From contig OX387605.1 of assembly GCA_947568835.1 (NCBI GenBank), positions 11,660,418 to 11,724,417 of the forward strand: a stretch of DNA of 64,000 nt, in the 5' to 3' direction. This DNA is from Protonemura montana (Eukaryota; Arthropoda; Insecta; Plecoptera; Nemouridae). Numbering within the stretch: position 1 is the first letter of the stretch; every line of letters starts with the position of its first letter. The notes beneath the pieces are model-generated. The model was given only the letters and a program-made list of their open reading frames with translations, was not told where the DNA came from and made no database searches. The translations under genes and the position numbers were made by a program. Below, one piece after another: positions 30,912 to 45,100 of the stretch.

Positions 30912-31686
30912 CAGTGGTTAATTTCTAAAAAAAAAGGTGGGTGGACGCTTCACGATCTTCTTTTTTGTGTATGTGTGGGAGGGGGTTAGCTCTTCTCGTT
31001 TTCTGTTAGTAAATAGTGGAATCATTGGTTGATAGTTGTGGTTTATTGTCGGCAAAAAGACTTTGTGTAACTAAAATAAGACTCACCCGAAGAGGACGTA
31101 ACCAACCTACATGAATTTGAATCCAACAAATTTTATTTGTTTAAGTAAAATACTTGTAATATTACCCTCTAATTTGTGGAAATTTCTAAAGAAATGAGAG
31201 GCAAACAGTACAAGTGACTGACGGGGTTTTTAAAACAACTAGGCACTTTCCGGGAGGACAAAGGAGAGGAAATGGTAATTCACGGAAAGATTGTGCGCGT
31301 GGGTTATCTCTGTCAACCTAAATTTCCCAGCTAGTGCCATTGTTTCTTCCTGGAAATGAATTGTTGAAAAGATCGATCAACTAACGTTGCTTACCTCTGC
31401 TCGCACGAGGAGCTGGGGGTAGGAATTTTAAGGCAATCCTGCTAATATCTTTTGACCAAAACATTAGCCTGAAACAACGGGATCGGAAGGAATTCTGTCC
31501 AACTTATAAATCGCGAGTTTGTACAAAATGAAATGGTATATCATCTGCACTCTGAGTAAATTAGAACAGCGCATTGACAAGGCAAAATTAAAATAAAAGG
31601 CATTTCGAAAATAATTAGGTGGTGGACGGCGTCCACCTGAAAAAAGGGTGGGTGGACGGCGTCCACCCACCCTGAAATTAACCACT
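30912..31686. mobile_element. MITE-like element, 775 bp, with palindromic right end
   Basis: The termini CAGTGGTTAATTTC (30912-30925) and GAAATTAACCACTG (31673-31686) are exact inverted repeats. Just inside, GGTGGGTGGACG (30936-30947) recurs inverted near the right end. The right end carries two hairpins: 31617-31637 and 31645-31671 (arms GGGTGGGTGGAC / GTCCACCCACCC around GGC). The CAGTGG start is hAT-like, but I see no clear 8-bp target duplication. No coding capacity. Confidence 0.75.
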
Positions 31687-33141
31687 GAGGCTAAGAAAAA
31701 CTATTTGAACTGGGTTTTTCTTAAAACTAGTGCTAAGGATAACTCAAGTAGACATGAGTCTAAAAACCATCATAAAAAACCTCTGAGGCTAGTTATAAAT
31801 GGTTATTTTTTGTACTATCCATTAATGGGCACACTCATTATCTACAGAAAATACACTTTAGGAGCAGAAATATATCAAAATCCCCTAATAAAATAATCTC
31901 CTTTACAATTTTCTGAGTGCGGTCATATTATGTTCATTATGTACGTGTTTCCCATGGCCAGACATTGATGTTTGCTCCCAGAATCCCTTTTCAATCTTTG
32001 GAAGATTGACAGTATAGTTCCAGGACCTTCAGAAACTCAATTATTTATGTTTACCAGTTCCTTAATTTATTCACATTCAAATTAATTTGTGATATGCAGT
32101 ATTAAACCATGATTGCTGTACAATATGGTATCAGTCACATGGCATAAATGATGTTTTAGAAACCTCATATATATATATTTGTAAACCATATGTATCTAAT
32201 TGTAATAATCAGGCTGGCTGGCAAGACAGCTTGAAATTAGAGAAGAAAACAATACAAAATAGATAATAATAAATATGACAAATAATTATTTTGTCTTATT
32301 TGTCAACAACCCAGTTTAATCATGCTGTTCACTCTTGCCTCTAATCTACAATCCCTTCCTTAGCATAGTTTATAAGCCGCAACTTTAGCAGCATACCCAG
32401 TATTAACATTGCCACTGCTAGTCAGTTGTCCTGTTTTTTCAAGCTATCACCTCGTAGCCGTAATTGTGCCGATACCCAATGCAAGGTAGGTCATGGGAAC
32501 TAATAGATATCCCCCATTAAATGCATCACTCAATTTTGAATTACGGTATTTATAGCATGAGGTTGTTATTCTTTTAAATAATCCTCTGCTTAATTTCGAG
32601 AAGAGTCAAATACACACATCCCAGTTTCGGGTTATGCCATAACCCAATCTTTCGAGATACAAAACGGGATTCGAGGAATGGAGACAGACGTTCTGTCCTA
32701 TGGCCATTGGATTAGCATCTCATCCTAGAGTTGCTAAGAACTCGTCATTATGATTCGCCTAGGACTCTTCCACTTTGAGGGGATTCCATCGGACAAAATC
32801 TGGAATAAGTGTGCCCCAATAGCCCAGTTGGTAAAATACCCAACCAGCAATTGTGAGGTCCCAGGTTCGTATCCAGGTTTGATTGCACATTTTTCCTGTC
32901 TAGCTCCCCATCCATCCATTGCTTGCTGGTTTCAGCTCTCTAGTGGAATCACCAGAAAAACTAAAAACCCTGCATTATATTATAAGTTGTTAAAAGAGTG
33001 CTTTAGACATCCGCCGGGAGCAATAAATCAAAACATGGTCAATTTATACGATACTTTTTTTATAGAAGATGTACAGAGCATGACAATTATCTTGACATTT
33101 TTTGCAATAAAAAAATACATATGTTGAGATAAAAAACCTCT
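31687..33141. other. Intergenic region downstream of SMC2
   Basis: AT-rich with short TA runs (32167-32178). It contains a tRNA-like repeat at 32812-32880. No protein-coding gene was recognised. Confidence 0.45.
32812..32880 (+). repeat. tRNA-like SINE head
   Basis: GCCCCAATAGCCCAGTTGG (box A) and CCCAGGTTCGTATCCAGG (box B) lie at near-tRNA spacing. The ends GCCCCAA and TTTGA do not pair as an acceptor stem, so a tRNA-derived repeat is more likely than a tRNA gene. Confidence 0.55.
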
Positions 33142-36100
33142 TTAATTGTTATGTTTGGATGATCCCCTTTGCACTGAACGGGCAACAGTTGACATACCTT
33201 CGACAAACGCTGTGCGGAACAAAACGTTAGCATTGTTGAACATGCCATCCTTCAAGGACACAATGATGAACTGGAACAAAATGGAAACACATTTTTACGA
33301 TCAACTTTCATCCAATCTTGCAAACGGATTATATCATTGACGTATATCTGATTCACCAAATGACTTCTTTACCGACAAAAATGGATGATACCAATAAGAG
33401 GAGTCATTGTCGTTTTAAGTGTTAAGAAATTTCAATTAGTTATTTCTCTCAGATTACTCGAATTTAAGGCTTTTTTATGCTCGATCAACCCCAACAGTTG
33501 ATACGCATGTATCGATATTTTAAGTCATATTATGTTAGTTAAAAAGGACGGCCGAAAGCGGCATTGTGTATGATCCACAGTTACTAAGTGTTGCCAGCTC
33601 GTTTGCTCAGCAGAAAGTTTACCACTAAGACTAACGCTGCCTCCCTGAAAATACCTATACACTCAAGGGTACTATCAAAATTGTAAATAAACCACACAAA
33701 TAAATAAATTAAAGTTAATTTTAAACATTACAGCCATCGCATTTAGATCAGGCTTTGCCGACTACTTTGCTGTTAAAATATTTTTGAGTAATAACAAACA
33801 TTGTTTAAAACAGGTAGAATAAATTATAAACTTATTTGAAATCTTATTTAAATTGCAAAAGCTTGCAATGCGTTTCTAGTGTATTACTCGAACCCCGATC
33901 TCCACCTATCGCGGGTGTTGCTCTAACCCATTGAGCTACTTGGACACATGCTTTTTGAGACGATTTTAGTGTATTTGATGAGAATGACGGATCTCCAAGG
34001 AGTGGAACCAAGAGGCAGTAAGTACTCTCAGTCCCTTTGATTTTATTGGAGAGACGGTAGTAGTGTTCACAATTTAAAAAAAAATTATAAACTTTTTTGC
34101 TCGACCACAAGCATTCAGCATACCTGTGAGTTCTTGAAGTGCTTTTTGAGCATACCGCCAATGTTCTGGGTGTGCGAGAGGTCGAGAGCAGCATCCACCT
34201 CGTCGAGAATGTAGATGGGTGCAGGCTTAAAGAGCAACATTGCAAGGATAAGCGACAGCGCCACCAGAGATCGCTGACCCCCACTCAACTCACCCAGGCT
34301 GTCTTTCCATACATTACCGAACCCCACCTTTACCTGCAAAATTGCGCCGACATGATTAATGATTGCACTTTAGCACTTTTTTGGGACTTTTAGTTTCATC
34401 TGTGGGTCTAGGACCCCAAGGCAATATAGCAGCACAAGTGAGCAATAAGGCAGACCCACCTCCAACCCATCTAGGACATCCTTGCCATCTGGTGGCTGAA
34501 GTTTAGCTCGGGCTCCCGGCAGCAACGTTGAAAAGATGGATCCAAAGTCCTTGTTAACCTGCTCGCACGCAGTACGTAGGGCTATCTTCTTCTTCTCGTC
34601 CAGCTCCTTGATGACCTCCATGATCTTGAACTTATCATTCTCAACAATCTGCTTCTTGCTAATCAGGTCTCCACACTCCTCTTCCTGCTGCTCCAGCATG
34701 TTCATTGCTCGTGTGTTCACAGTTTTCTCCAGCTTCTCCTTCTTGGCCCTCAACTCTGCGAGTCGCTGGCTCACAGCAGCCATGTCTTGTGAACGGAAGT
34801 CGTACGTGGCAGTCACACCAAAGTACTGTTTCTCTGTCTCCACCCACTCGTATCGTTCGGCAAGTGTTGCCAGTTTCTTAGCCGAATCCTTATCCTCCCC
34901 CTCCAGTTTCATCATGTCCATCTCAGCCTTTTTAGTGTCTAGCTCCAAATCACTCACCGACTTTAAAAGCTTGTCTTTTTGCCCCAGGAGAGCATTGATC
35001 TCTTTGGTTTTCAGGGTGATGGCATCTTTCTTAGCTTTCAACAAGTCTTGACTGACTTTCACGTCACCCTTAACCTCATTTACCTCAGCTTGCTTGACTT
35101 TGCTCTCCTTTTCAAGCTCCGTGAGTGCCAGCTCTGCAGCTGCGATACTCGTTTTTGCCTGCTCAATCGACGCCGCCAATTCTGTCATCTCAAGTCGCAA
35201 CGTTTCGTATTCTTGCTCGTGTTCACGCCACTTGGTCTTGCTCGAAGCTGCCTTCTTTTTCAGTTTTGTCAGCTCCTGCTGTGCCTCTTTCAGTTCGCGC
35301 TCTTGGATTTCGTTTGCGTTTTCTATTTTCTTCTCCAACTCTGCAGCACGTTTGGTGCTCTCTACTGAAATTTTCTTGCAAGACAAAACCTTCTCTTCTA
35401 GCTCAACAATGAGTGCCCTGATGGAATCTACTTCTTCCCGCTGCAGGTGGTGTTCTGTCTGACGAAGTCGGTTTCGCAGAACTTCCAGTTCGTGAGACTT
35501 AAGGTCAAGTGCTTCCTTCAGCTGGGTGTACTTCCCTGTGTCAAAATTTGAGAAGAAGCCATCAGTATTTTAGGTACGTATATTAGTGAAAAATAAAGAC
35601 TATGTGAAGAACGAATCTTTAAGGGTGTTGAAGAATGGAAAATGATAGTTGTATAGTGCAAGCAATGAGCAAACCAAATTCATTAAAAAAATCTCCTTTA
35701 GTCAGCAAGCATCGCCAACTTGCCTGCAGCTCCGGCGACAGCTTTAAGCTCCTTCTCTGTGTCGGCCAGCTGCTTGCTCTTGATGGCGAGTTCGTCCTTG
35801 ATCTCACGCAATTGGGCAACGATTTGCAGTACGGGCTGCCCACGCAGCGCGGCGCCGCCTGATAACGTCCCACTTGGATCCGTGGAGTCTCCATCCAGCG
35901 TCACGCATCTGAACATGGTAGCACGCATTTAATGGCAGTTTTCAGCTTCCACCATAGTAAAAGGTGTTAGAAGCTTTCCATTTATAAATATTATTTTCAT
36001 TTTTCAAATTATATTTCAACACGCCAAGTTGTAAAATATATTTTGAGACATCCAGATTAATAAATATACTGGCACAGCGCAGCACTGCTAAGAACGTACT

Positions 36101-39100
36101 TCTTGCGCAAGTCGCGGTTAAAGGTGATTGCTGAGGCGGTAGCCATATCCTTGCAAACAAATGTCTGGCCGAACACATAAACCATTGCGTTGTGGAGTTC
36201 TGGTGCATACTCGATGAGCGAAAGGGCAGATCGGGCGTTCTCTGGTCCAACCAGCTCCGCTGCCAGCTGTTGTGTCTGAAATCGCAAGTCACATTGCTTC
36301 ACCATGCAGAACTGTTGGTGTTTATTTTATCAAAGAACGTTGAATGCCTATTGGAAACATTGGTCAGATCACAGAAACTAAGTAACATTGCTCAGGGTCA
36401 GAGATCTAATGCACAGTTGGAGGTATGCAGGCTGGAGGTATTGCCGTTCAAACAACTGCTTTCTTTCACTTTTTTGTATATATTTTGGATTTCCCAATTT
36501 TGCTAGGTTATAAGTTACTTATAACTATGATTGATTTGCACACAAATTTCGGTAATCGCCAATCGCTAATGTGCTCGGTTTAGCTATTGTAAATGTAGTG
36601 CAATCAGTTCATAGAATGCAGTATACATATTAAGAATTGTTTACAGGCTCTAATTCCAATCGCTTCCACGCGTCGAAAAATTCTTAGATTTTATAAAAGG
36701 CCTTTGCTAATAGTGCGTTTTTAAAACTGATTTGAATATTTTTCGATCTGTCATCGATGTAATCCAATTTGGCAGACAAGTCTGTGGTGATAATTTTTCC
36801 TTGTTCCTGGTCATGTGGTTATGCATGTCAGAATGTTTAAGAATGTTTTATTTTTGTTGAAATATAAAGAGAATCTATTCTAAAATATATGTGCCAGGTA
36901 TTGTCATTCTTGTTTCCTTGGTAAATAGTTTTCTACATGATTTTCTCTTCCTTGACCTTGTTATAGTTCGAAGTGTGCTTTTCTGTAGATAGAATATCAT
37001 CTATAAGACTGACACTGAGTTTCCCAAGACTTTTATGCCATACGTGGCCTTGGAATGAAAATAAGCATGGTAAACTTCTATTAATTCCGCACTACATGAT
37101 GTGCGAAGTTTATTGCATATGTACTCTTCATGCTGGTTCCATTTAAGATGTTCATCAATGACAGTTCCATGAAATTTAGCATGGGGCACAGTCTCAATGT
37201 TGACTTCATCAATTTCAAGTGATATATATAAGTGATACATATAACTTTAGTTGGTACTTTCTTACTTTTAAATTGAATAATAGTTGACTTGTCAACATTT
37301 AATAGAAGCTTATTGATTGAGAACAAATTTGAAAGTCTTTTTAACACTGACTCTCCCCTATTCTTAAGGTCGGACTCTTCATACTTTTTTATAAAGGCAG
37401 TCGTGTCGTCAGCGAACATTAAGATATCTGCAGATTCACTCATATAATTTGAAAGATTGTTAATGTTGACCAAGAATAATAAGGGGCCCAAAATCGAGCC
37501 TCGTGGGACACCTATAGTAATATTGATTACAAAAATAAAACGGCGACAACGACTCATGAAGTGCTTACATACCCGCACGTCCAGTCCTTTGGCGTTTATT
37601 TTGTTGAGAGGAATGATGTTGACCCTACTCTTGAGCTTTCCCCCTTGCAGGATCGATTTGCCGACAGCCTCGTTGTCCACAATAACATTGTAGAGTCGGC
37701 CCCCAGCTGCGGTCTGCAGAGCAATGCTTGCCGAAGGGTCCTTCACCTTGAAGAGGTTGCACACCAGACCCTTGACTGATCCCCGGTTGAAGTTAGGGGT
37801 CGGGTCTGAGTAATTGAATGCCAACTGCTGGTTACGAGACTCGATGATATCGGCTTTCTCCTGGAAGTGATACAAATGTGTGAACGGAGATGCCAATTAA
37901 TCAACCAGTTAGGGTATTGAAGAGGTATAAGAACACCAGGTGGAGGTAACCAGTTAGGGTATCTTGAGGGATGAAGCCTGAGCATGTGTCTGAGCAAATG
38001 TCAGACTTCCACTAAAGATAGTTTCTTGTGATTATTTGTATTACTATTGAGAAAAAAAATGCAAATGAATGAATAGTGGGGGTTTAAGGTGTTTTTATTA
38101 ATCATTACCAGTTAATAAAATAAAATAAAATTTACAACGCACACAGAAGAGTGCTTAAATAAGCACAATAAGAGATTCTTAAGGCATTTTGTAGCCATGT
38201 TTATCAGAATAAACATAACAAGGTAAAAATATGATAGTTATCCAATGTACTAAATTCCTCTGTCTTCAGGTTTTTCTCATTTTGATGATTTTGGCAAACT
38301 CATCTAAGCTCATTCACAACTCTTCCGGAAAGCTGCAAGCAGTCTATACCTGCAAGGAGCGTGACTGCATGGCGAAATTGTCACGCGACGAAACTAGTTT
38401 CTCCTGGCTGCCGTCAGTGTACTTGATTCGGCCAAGCTGCTCACGTAGGCTCGCCACCTCACTCTCCATGTTTTCCAACAGCCGAGTGTCTTTCTGCGAT
38501 TCGCTCGAGGATGACTTCAAGTCATGCTCCTTCGCCTTCAGCTCTGTCTGAATTTTAATGGAACAAAATGGTGATTAATGCTAGCTGCTACATATGGTAG
38601 ACCTGAAACAACAAAAATTACTATCGTTTTTTTATAATCTAGATAGTTATAATCTTACCTCCTATAGAATACCTTTGATCATGTTTTGAGATGGTAGTGG
38701 TTCGATTTCAAATTATTTTAACAGCTATTGACACGAGTCCTTACATAATTCTTCGGTTACTGGGTTTCGACCTTCTTTCCCCTAATAAAGATCAGCTTTT
38801 GTTCTCCACATTGAACATGCAGTTTGCCTCTGTGGAGTGCCCCCATTACTCAGTACCATACTGAGCGCTCTTGTGACAATGTAAGGGAAGAGTGTTTCTG
38901 TTCTTTTTGAGACGAAATTTCTAGGAATTGTGATAGACGACGTGCTAAGCTGGTCAAAGTATATTAATTACGCGTGCAAAAAAGTTGCGTCAGGCTGCTA
39001 CCTCATTAAGAAATTAATGGAGGTCCACTCTAGCCACAGCCAAACTTGTTTACTATGCTTGTATCGAGTCAGTGCTCGATACTGTGGGGTAGGGGAACTA

Positions 39101-42100
39101 ATGTAAAAATACTGTTTAAATTACAGAAGAGGGCTGTCAGACTGATGGCTAATGCTAACACAGATCCCTGCGCTGTGATATGGACCAAAGACTCATGTCG
39201 TGAACTTTTCTGATCCTTAAAAATGTTAACATTAACTTGTATGTATATCCTTGAGACGATTATGTTTGTGGTAGAAAATCGCGCTCTCACTGTTTTACAC
39301 AAGGAAACCCACAACTCTGAAACTCGCAGGAAATGTAACTTCTTGCTTCAAAAGCCGAAACTCAATGTTTTTAAAAAGGGTTTAATTTATGCTGGATGTA
39401 AATTTTACAATAACTTTCCAGTGCAACTTCAATTAAAAGATTACAAGCGCTTAAGTCAAAGCTGAAATCTCTTCTTATTGACAAATGTTTTTATAATGTA
39501 GACAAGTTTCTGCTGATCAGATGTTAATCGATATATTGAGTTCTGGAAGTGAATAATATTGTTGATTGTACCGTTGAATTGAACTAATTATATTTGACAT
39601 TCTTACTGGCACATTGTGTTGTTTTGGAAAATAAACATTATTATTATTATTATTATCACAGCAGCCTTCAGTGGATAAACGCATAGTAGGCCTTCAGAAC
39701 TGTATGTAAGTTAACAATAACAGATGACAATAAGGTGCAACCATAAACTAAATCTGAGGAGTAACTTGATAAGAAAGACTCTTTCTATGTATGCACCAGT
39801 CTAGAGTCTATTTATAGTTATCGTTCAACATTTTGTATTCAAAATTTCTGGAACGCTTTTCCCTGGACACCTATTCACTAACTCTATTTGGTGCTTTGAA
39901 ACTGCGGCTTTCAGCCGTCGGTCGAACTCGGCCAAATCCGAAAGTCGCTAAGTTTTGTATTCGCTTACTATTTGTACCTAGCGGCAGAATCGCGAAACGG
40001 CCGGAAATGTCAGAGCAGTCGATAATTCTGCTTAATAAGCAGAAATTTAAATATTTTTGGATGACAAGTGACAGATGACAAGCTTGTAAGGGCTTGAAAA
40101 ACCTGGAATTTGGATAATGCTAACGAAAGATGATATTTTCGAAACATTTCCTTCGCTTGATGCCGTTTTCCTTTATGCTTTGTGCATTTATCCCAATGAA
40201 TTGCGCAAGTTGGAAAATATGTGGGTATTTAATCCATTTTCCACCACTATCAACAACAACCTCTCGCCATCAGATTCTGATAAACTGATCGAGGATTAAT
40301 CTTTTGGTTAATATTCTTTTTTCAGATATTTTTTTATTTTCTTCTAAATCCAATTTTGAATAAAATATACCTGTTTAAAATGTTTGCGTTTCAATCTCGT
40401 ACGAAAACGAGGGTCGCCATTTTTTATGACATGAAGTGATATCTGACGTCAGTATGACGTCAAAAAACGTCAAGAAACAGTAGCGAACGCAAAGGTGACC
40501 CAAAATGACGTCAGAACACTATTTCTGACGTCACAGCCTGTTTTCATCCCGCCACGAGAATTTATATTTTAGCCATTCTTAAAACAAATATAAATAGAAA
40601 AGTTATGATCGGATTGTAAAAAGAAAAAATACGTCAGATTTTATTTTAAACGCGTATTTGAACACAATGATGATAATTAAATAATAATCTTAAGCAGATT
40701 TCCCTATTGTATGCAGCATTAAATAAATAAATAAATACTGAAATATCACGAAACAGGAAAATATCACACAAAACAACTTCTCGTTTGCCGCGGCTGCCAC
40801 ACAAGTTTACGTCTCTTTAACCTCTCTTCTCCCAAATAAGCAGCCGCATCGAGCCAGATTAGAAAGCCGCATTCGTGTTTCAAACCTGCGGCTTCGGACA
40901 GTGAAAAAGTTATCGAATGCTAATTGTGTGACATTGCGGCTTACGCAGCCACTGCCGCGGCTATCGCTTCGGAAAAAGTAAGTGAATAGAGGTTCTTTTA
41001 GACAAAGGTCTAAGTTTTGCCTTTGTGCTCTGAATGGCAAACACAGTTTTTCCTGGGTTTTTTGTATCAGGTTATTTTGTACACACCAAATCCAAATTAG
41101 TTCAACTTCAGTATTCGCTAATCTAGCAGTGTCAACTAACACTGGCTCCAAAACTAACCAAGATGTATAATCTGAAGAATAACGTTAAAAGTTCAAAATC
41201 TGAAGCTGCACTACACAAAAACAAAGAGCAAACTGCAAAAAAAACTGCTGAAAAACATACAAATTCCCTTTGGATACCAAGATTAACCACAAGTGACACA
41301 CCTTTGAATGCTGCAACTGGAGCTGCGCCTGCTTGACATCTGCGGCGGCAGTGGCAGCAGTCTCCCGTGCTTTCATGAGCTGCGCCTGGAGCGTTTCCTG
41401 CGCACCATCTGCATTGGCCAGCAGACCCGAGCTGACAGCCTGGTACTTGAGTTGGGCAACTGCCTCAGCCTCTGCATCTGCCTTGTCAGCCGCACGCAGC
41501 TGCTCAAACGTCCCTCCGACACGTGCATGTTCCGCCTCCTTTGTGCGCAGCGCCGTCTCGTCATCAGCAAGACTCTAAGCACACACGTCAAACAGGAAAA
41601 TCAGTTTGAGGCAGATGTGAGAGCAAAGAGGTGTATTTTATGGAAAATTAGCACAAAGGCCAAGGAACACAAAAGACACTTTTAGATTAGCAACACAATC
41701 TAGCAGTGTTGGAAAACAACAAAGACATTTTAAATCAACCAGTTTGTGCAGAACACGGGAATAAGTTTCAACACCACATTCAAATAGACACGGTAAGGAT
41801 TTTATGTCGATATGATAAGAAATACACTAGAAGCCAGAGAAGCAATAGAAATTAAAAAACAACCCAATAACTTCAGGAGAGATGATAGTTTCCAACTAGA
41901 TAGAGCATGGGGAACAATTATACAACAGAAAAATGGAATAGAGAGTATTAGTGAGGAGGTAGAAGAAGTCAGCACAAAGGATCTAGAAGAAAATATTTGT
42001 ATAGATTAAAAACGAAACGTAGGTAATGAATAAGGAAATTTTGTTTATATCACATAACGTAAGGAAAACCTCGAAAAATTGGCGTTTTTTCCATACACAT

Positions 42101-45100
42101 AATTGGTTGGATAGTAAAAAAAGCCAATTTGTTCTGAATTTTATTTCTGAAAATACAAAATATGCTAGTTTTTGAGTTATTGACCCTGATTATTTTATTT
42201 AGATGCATTTAGGATGCTTGAACTAGATAATTGTTATAATTTTTGTGGTTCTTTTGTTATCAGAAAATTGTCATGTCTGGTCTTACCTTTTCTCTAAGCT
42301 CTTACCCTTGAAAAAGTATCAGGCACAGGTTACGAAACGTTGGGAAATTTAGTTTTTCTTCACTTAGCATTCAAAACCTAGTTCAAATAGTTTTTGTCAA
42401 GCGTTTTCTTCCTCTCTCTTCCTCAAGTAATTTATCAGTCTTTCGGCACTCCAATGTGGTAAATATAAATTGTGGAAGGAAAATGGGTGTGGCGTAGAAT
42501 TCTTCCCCACACTTTCCACACTTTCCTTTAGTCCAATTAACCCTCTAACCTTCCAATGATACACGGCTTAAATTTAACATGCGCCTACCTTCTCTAGCTG
42601 CTTTTTTTTCTTTGTCTCTGAAGTGATACTCTCGGTGCATGCCTTCAGCACAGCTACCACCTTGGCCTCACGATTAACGTTCACTTTCAGTTTGGCTTCC
42701 AACTCTTCAACGGCCCCGTCCAACTCTGCATCTCGCTCTTGTCGGCTCTCCTGCAAAATGCACACAGCACATGTAACGCTCAGGCTGTGCCTTGTTAAAG
42801 GCCAGCAGATTGAAGCCAAACAACACAGCTTTGTATTGAGTTGTTAGTGCTTCTCATCTCTTTTTCTCGAATTATTACTTGTAATGTGGGATGGGGCAGT
42901 GAATAAACTTTGGAGTTGTTGATGATGAATTTTTTACAGAACAGATGTTACTGTTAACCAGAATTAAACACAGAGTTTGAAAAACCGTGCTTTTTTCTTA
43001 CATAGGATTAAAGGCCTACCTTATTTTTAATTTGAGATCCTTTTCTATGGTCAGAATGCCAAAATGGAGAAAGAGGAACGAAGGAAGAATTGGAGAAACT
43101 ACAAAAGATTAAGAGCGTTCTATGTTTCTTCTGGTGCCTAGAGGTGAATAAAGGCACAACCAAAACGTAACACCTCTCTTCATATCACAATCGGCCATTT
43201 CTATCTCAGTCTCACTCAATTAGTTTCCTCTCTCTAGACATGTACCCTCCAAGGTGCCACTTGCTTTTTTCTGGTGATGGGAATAGTAAAAAAACAGTGC
43301 TTGAAACTTAATGATCTTCGTTGATATGTGACATTTTGCTTTTGCTCCAAGAATTTCATGTCAAGACGTTTGTCTGAGTTTACCACGGTTCTTATTTTCA
43401 AGCTATTTTAAGGATTTGTATATTAATTAGAAAACAGGGACTTCTTTTGCAGAAATAATAAGTTTTTTGAAATCCTGCCACTGAAATCTTAATTCAAATT
43501 AAATGTATGAGTTGGTAGCACTGCTTGATGGCAGTCTTTGTGCTGTTATCTCTTCTCACGGGCTAGACTATAATGCTATTATCTTTGACACAGCTGTGAG
43601 TAAGCAGTGGACTTACCACAAGTTGCCGCTCTACTTCCGCAATTTCAGCACGCTCGCTGTCGATGGTAGAGCGATCAGCCTTGACCTGTTCCTGTATGCG
43701 CCGCAGCGAGTTAATATTCATTGTGTTGGTCTCCATCAAACGAGTGTATTGGAACGCAACGAACAATCGATTCGTGGCATCCAGCTCGCGCTTTGTCTGA
43801 AAGTAAAGGACATCGGTATCTGGTCTAGAAAAGCTCAGCATTGTAGAATTGCTCCTTCAATTTTCTAAGTTTGCAGGTAACATGTTATTTCTATGAATAT
43901 CACATTTCTAACAGAGTGGCTAGTTGTAACCATTGCTTAACTAAAAACTTGTGTAAAATTTCTTTATTTTGATTTTTTTTTTAAGTTATTCTGGTTTTAA
44001 ATTTGACTTACTGATTTTGAATTTTTATTTAATGATTCTATAAGAAAGAAAACTTTCCAATAAATATTTTCCTAGTTGCAGTGTTACCTTCTGGTATTCT
44101 AGGTATTGACCCTTTTCATCACGCAGCTTTTTTAGTTTAGGTCGAATATCTTCATCTACAACATTGTTAAGCTGCAAAAGCTTGGCATCTTTTTTCTCGA
44201 TGGTTTTCTGTGCAATCTGTCTCTTGGCCTCATACATTCTTGTCCCTGCAGCCTCCTCAATCATTGACAGAATTTCTTCTGGCTTCATGTTGAGCACCTG
44301 CAAGTAACAACATACACAATGTGAACCTTATTGAATCAGACACAGTACCAATATTTATTGAAGAAAAAATGTAAAAATAATACCTATCATACTTTGCTGT
44401 ATAACACTGCTACTTTAGGAACTGGCTTGATACAATGCTATCACCTACCTTTGTGATGCGTCCTTGCATGATTAAAAAATGAGGATTGTTTACATTCATC
44501 TGTACTGAGCAAAATAGGTCCTGGATCCTTTTATTTTGAACATTGACGCCGTTCAATAGATACTTATTCTTTCCGCCAATAACAACCTGAAAAATACAAG
44601 AACCAAGTTAGAAGGGTTAAAAATTTGAGAACAAAAACAGCAGAAACAAATTTGCTACTAATGGAGAATGAAGAGCCATCCACAGCAAGTAAATGCAACT
44701 TCCACATGCAGAGTATCGCTCACCTGTCGCGTTACTGTTATCTCTGAATGGCTCTCGTAACCAATGGGACATGACACTGGATCACCATTGTCAAAAGTGA
44801 TTGATACATTTGCTTTAGTAACCCCGGCTTGACCATTCTTGTAGACGAGCTCTTGCATGGAGTTAGCCCGAACCTAAAGGACAAATGATACACAAATCAG
44901 AAACAATGAATGACTTTGTGAGGTTAGTGGTGCTCATTTATAAGAAGAATATCCAGGTTATCACAATTTTTGTGTGAAGGTAACACAAGTTGCTGCACGA
45001 GTTTACTTACATGAGTTAAGTTTGTGATGCCGAGAACGAAGCAAATTGCATCGAGAATGTTGGATTTACCGCTTCCATTGAGCCCCGTAATCGCATTGAA

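Noticed and set aside
32812-32880. Functional tRNA gene
   Set aside because: Boxes A and B are recognisable, but the acceptor ends do not pair and the D-loop region is extended. The same applies to the heads at 6.4, 6.9, 7.1, 7.5 and 9.3 kb.
34536-35462. Long plus-strand open frames of 95-171 codons rich in Ser, Phe and Cys
   Set aside because: They are antisense shadows of the 1.1-kb SMC2 exon 12, which encodes coiled coil; low-stop antisense frames are expected there.
37081-37896. A 271-codon minus-strand frame read as a single protein
   Set aside because: It fuses SMC2 hinge exon 9 (to 37573) with unrelated reverse-transcriptase sequence across a good donor, GTATGTAAG. It is an intron readthrough, not a fusion protein.
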